Source of the DNA: JAHHLP01 sp041609895 | GTDB taxonomy: Bacteria; Bacteroidota; Rhodothermia; Rhodothermales; JABDKH01 | Reading direction: 5' to 3' | DNA length: 7,004 bases | Assembly (NCBI GenBank): GCA_041609895.1 | Contig: JBFIPX010000175.1 | Location: 1-7,004, forward strand | Shown: positions 6,410 through 7,004 of the stretch, piece after piece | Position numbering within the stretch: the stretch's first letter is position 1 | How the letters are laid out: each line of letters opens with the position of its first letter | Notes under the pieces: generated by a model | What the model saw: the letters and a program-made list of their open reading frames with translations, nothing else | Database searches by the model: none | Told to the model about the DNA's origin: nothing | Position numbers and translations under genes: made by a program

Positions 6410-6688
6410 CTAAGGGCCTTCCTCGCTATGCGTATCGAGCAGCTTTGCTTGCTCTGCCGCGGGCAGACGGGCTTGCAACCGGTCCAAATCGTTGCGCAGT
6501 GAACTTGTGGCGTCTTCCACCGCCGCTTCGATCAACGCGGAGAGTTCGGTCTTGGTCATGCTGTTATCTGCATGAACATTCAACCTGCGGCGCTCGATCG
6601 AATCAACGATCATCTTCGTCACCACGACAAAACCCAGCGTTCCCGCAAGCACGGACACGACTACAACTATCATGATTTCAAACGGCAT
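6410..6688 (-). CDS. Small PspB-like single-span membrane protein
   Basis: This 92-residue protein has one N-terminal membrane segment (about 4-26, IMIVVVVSVLAGTLGFVVVT), then a basic patch (IERRR, 31-35). A charged, probably helical tail follows (TKTELSALIEAAVEDA, then LRNDLDRLQARL to about 75). This layout resembles PspB of the phage-shock response, a short inner-membrane protein with a cytoplasmic coiled coil. I see no diagnostic PspB motif and call it PspB-like by architecture only. No PspA or PspC gene is in the window. It heads the minus-strand trio, with the four-span protein 20 bases downstream. The start at 6688 has no Shine-Dalgarno (CAATCTCCGCC precedes it). An internal ATG at residue 6 would still leave most of the membrane span. 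About 190 bases upstream, free of genes, presumably contain its promoter. Confidence 0.75.
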   Translation of the reverse strand: MPFEIMIVVVVSVLAGTLGFVVVTKMIVDSIERRRLNVHADNSMTKTELSALIEAAVEDATSSLRNDLDRLQARLPAAEQAKLLDTHSEEGP

Positions 6689-6879
6689 GGCGGAGATTGT
6701 TTTTGGTGTGCTAGGCGGAAATCAAGCTGTACTCCGCGATCGCAAACCGCAATGAAATGTGCGCGTGCATCCCTAAAGTTTCGCGGGCTACAACACCAGT
6801 ACGAACGATACAATTCAAGGTTACTGCCCACTTTAACTATGGTTATCGACTGAACCTCATGTTGGCGTGCGTCCGCACG
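6689..6879. other. Intergenic region upstream of the PspB-like gene
   Basis: These 191 bases lie between the metallopeptidase stop and the start of the small membrane protein. They should hold the promoter of the minus-strand trio. On the minus strand I see a TTGAAT followed 17 bases later by TGTTGT, a poor -10 match, so no promoter is called. A hairpin lies at the right end. Short open frames here show no recognisable protein. Confidence 0.5.
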
Positions 6880-6880
6880 C
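6865..6880 (-). terminator. GC-rich hairpin at the metallopeptidase stop codon (weak terminator candidate)
   Basis: GCGTGCG (6865-6871) and CGCACGC (6874-6880) are perfect inverted repeats, realistically a 6-bp stem with a 4-base loop. The repeat overlaps the last base of the stop codon of the minus-strand metallopeptidase gene. No T-run follows on the minus strand, so rho-independent termination is doubtful. Confidence 0.35.
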
Positions 6881-7004
6881 TATCGACGCAGCGCCGAAAA
6901 CGTATTGCAGGCATCTGCGGATCCCGACGAAAACCCTCGCCGAAACCACTCTTCGCGCTGCGCCGACGAACCATGGGTAAACGATTCCGGCTGGACGCGG
7001 CGTC
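6880..7004 (-). CDS. C-terminus of YpfJ-type neutral zinc metallopeptidase (partial, runs off the right edge)
   Basis: Reading the minus strand from 7002 gives 40 residues before a TAG at 6882-6880. They contain QPESFTHGSSAQREEWFRRG (residues 4-23 of the fragment) followed by FSSGSADACNTF. This closely matches the conserved end of the putative neutral zinc metallopeptidase family typified by E. coli YpfJ, where an F-T-H-G-(T/S)-S-x-Q-R-xx-W-F-xx-G-F ... C-x-T-F pattern closes the protein. The catalytic HExxH motif would lie upstream, outside the window, so activity cannot be checked. Members are typically membrane-anchored or secreted, and their physiological substrates are unknown. Six extra residues (SALRR after TF) extend slightly past the usual end. 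The same-strand PspB-like gene lies about 190 bases downstream, probably as a separate unit. Confidence 0.88.
   Translation of the reverse strand, partial: RRVQPESFTHGSSAQREEWFRRGFSSGSADACNTFSALRR

Overview
The window looks like ordinary chromosomal DNA from a diderm (Gram-negative-type) bacterium of moderately high GC content. Two genes encode outer-membrane porins with signal peptides, and the genes are tightly packed. The phylum cannot be fixed from the sequence. Shine-Dalgarno signals are weak or absent at most starts and good at only one. A marine lineage such as Rhodothermales or a relative is a guess. I see no rRNA, tRNA, CRISPR array, insertion sequence or phage gene.

Layout, left to right. 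(1) Positions 1-184 hold the 3' end of an unidentified plus-strand gene, followed 4 bases later by an MscS-type mechanosensitive channel (189-1028). (2) Facing them is a minus-strand pair: a true nitrilase (2816-1848), then a DUF502 membrane protein (1838-1104). A perfect 7-bp inverted repeat lies exactly between the two convergent units. (3) A 262-base intergenic region holds a TATAAT element. It separates the nitrilase from a divergent plus-strand porin pair: an OprO/OprP-like porin (3079-4119) and an OprB-like porin (4137-5357), 17 bases apart. (4) Converging on the porins is a minus-strand trio: a small PspB-like single-span protein (6688-6410), a four-span membrane protein (6389-5973) and a GNAT acetyltransferase (5969-5376). 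(5) At the right edge is the C-terminus of a YpfJ-type neutral zinc metallopeptidase (7004-6880, minus).

How the genes may work together. Most products sit in or at the envelope: mechanosensitive channel, DUF502, two porins, the small membrane proteins and possibly the metallopeptidase. The only arrangement suggesting a dedicated pathway is the nitrilase/DUF502 pair divergent from the two porins. It could link outer-membrane uptake of a small solute to cytoplasmic nitrile hydrolysis, but this rests on gene order alone. I found no strong sign of an undescribed defence or mobile system. The least explained parts are the PspB-like/four-span/GNAT operon and the unidentified gene end at the left edge.
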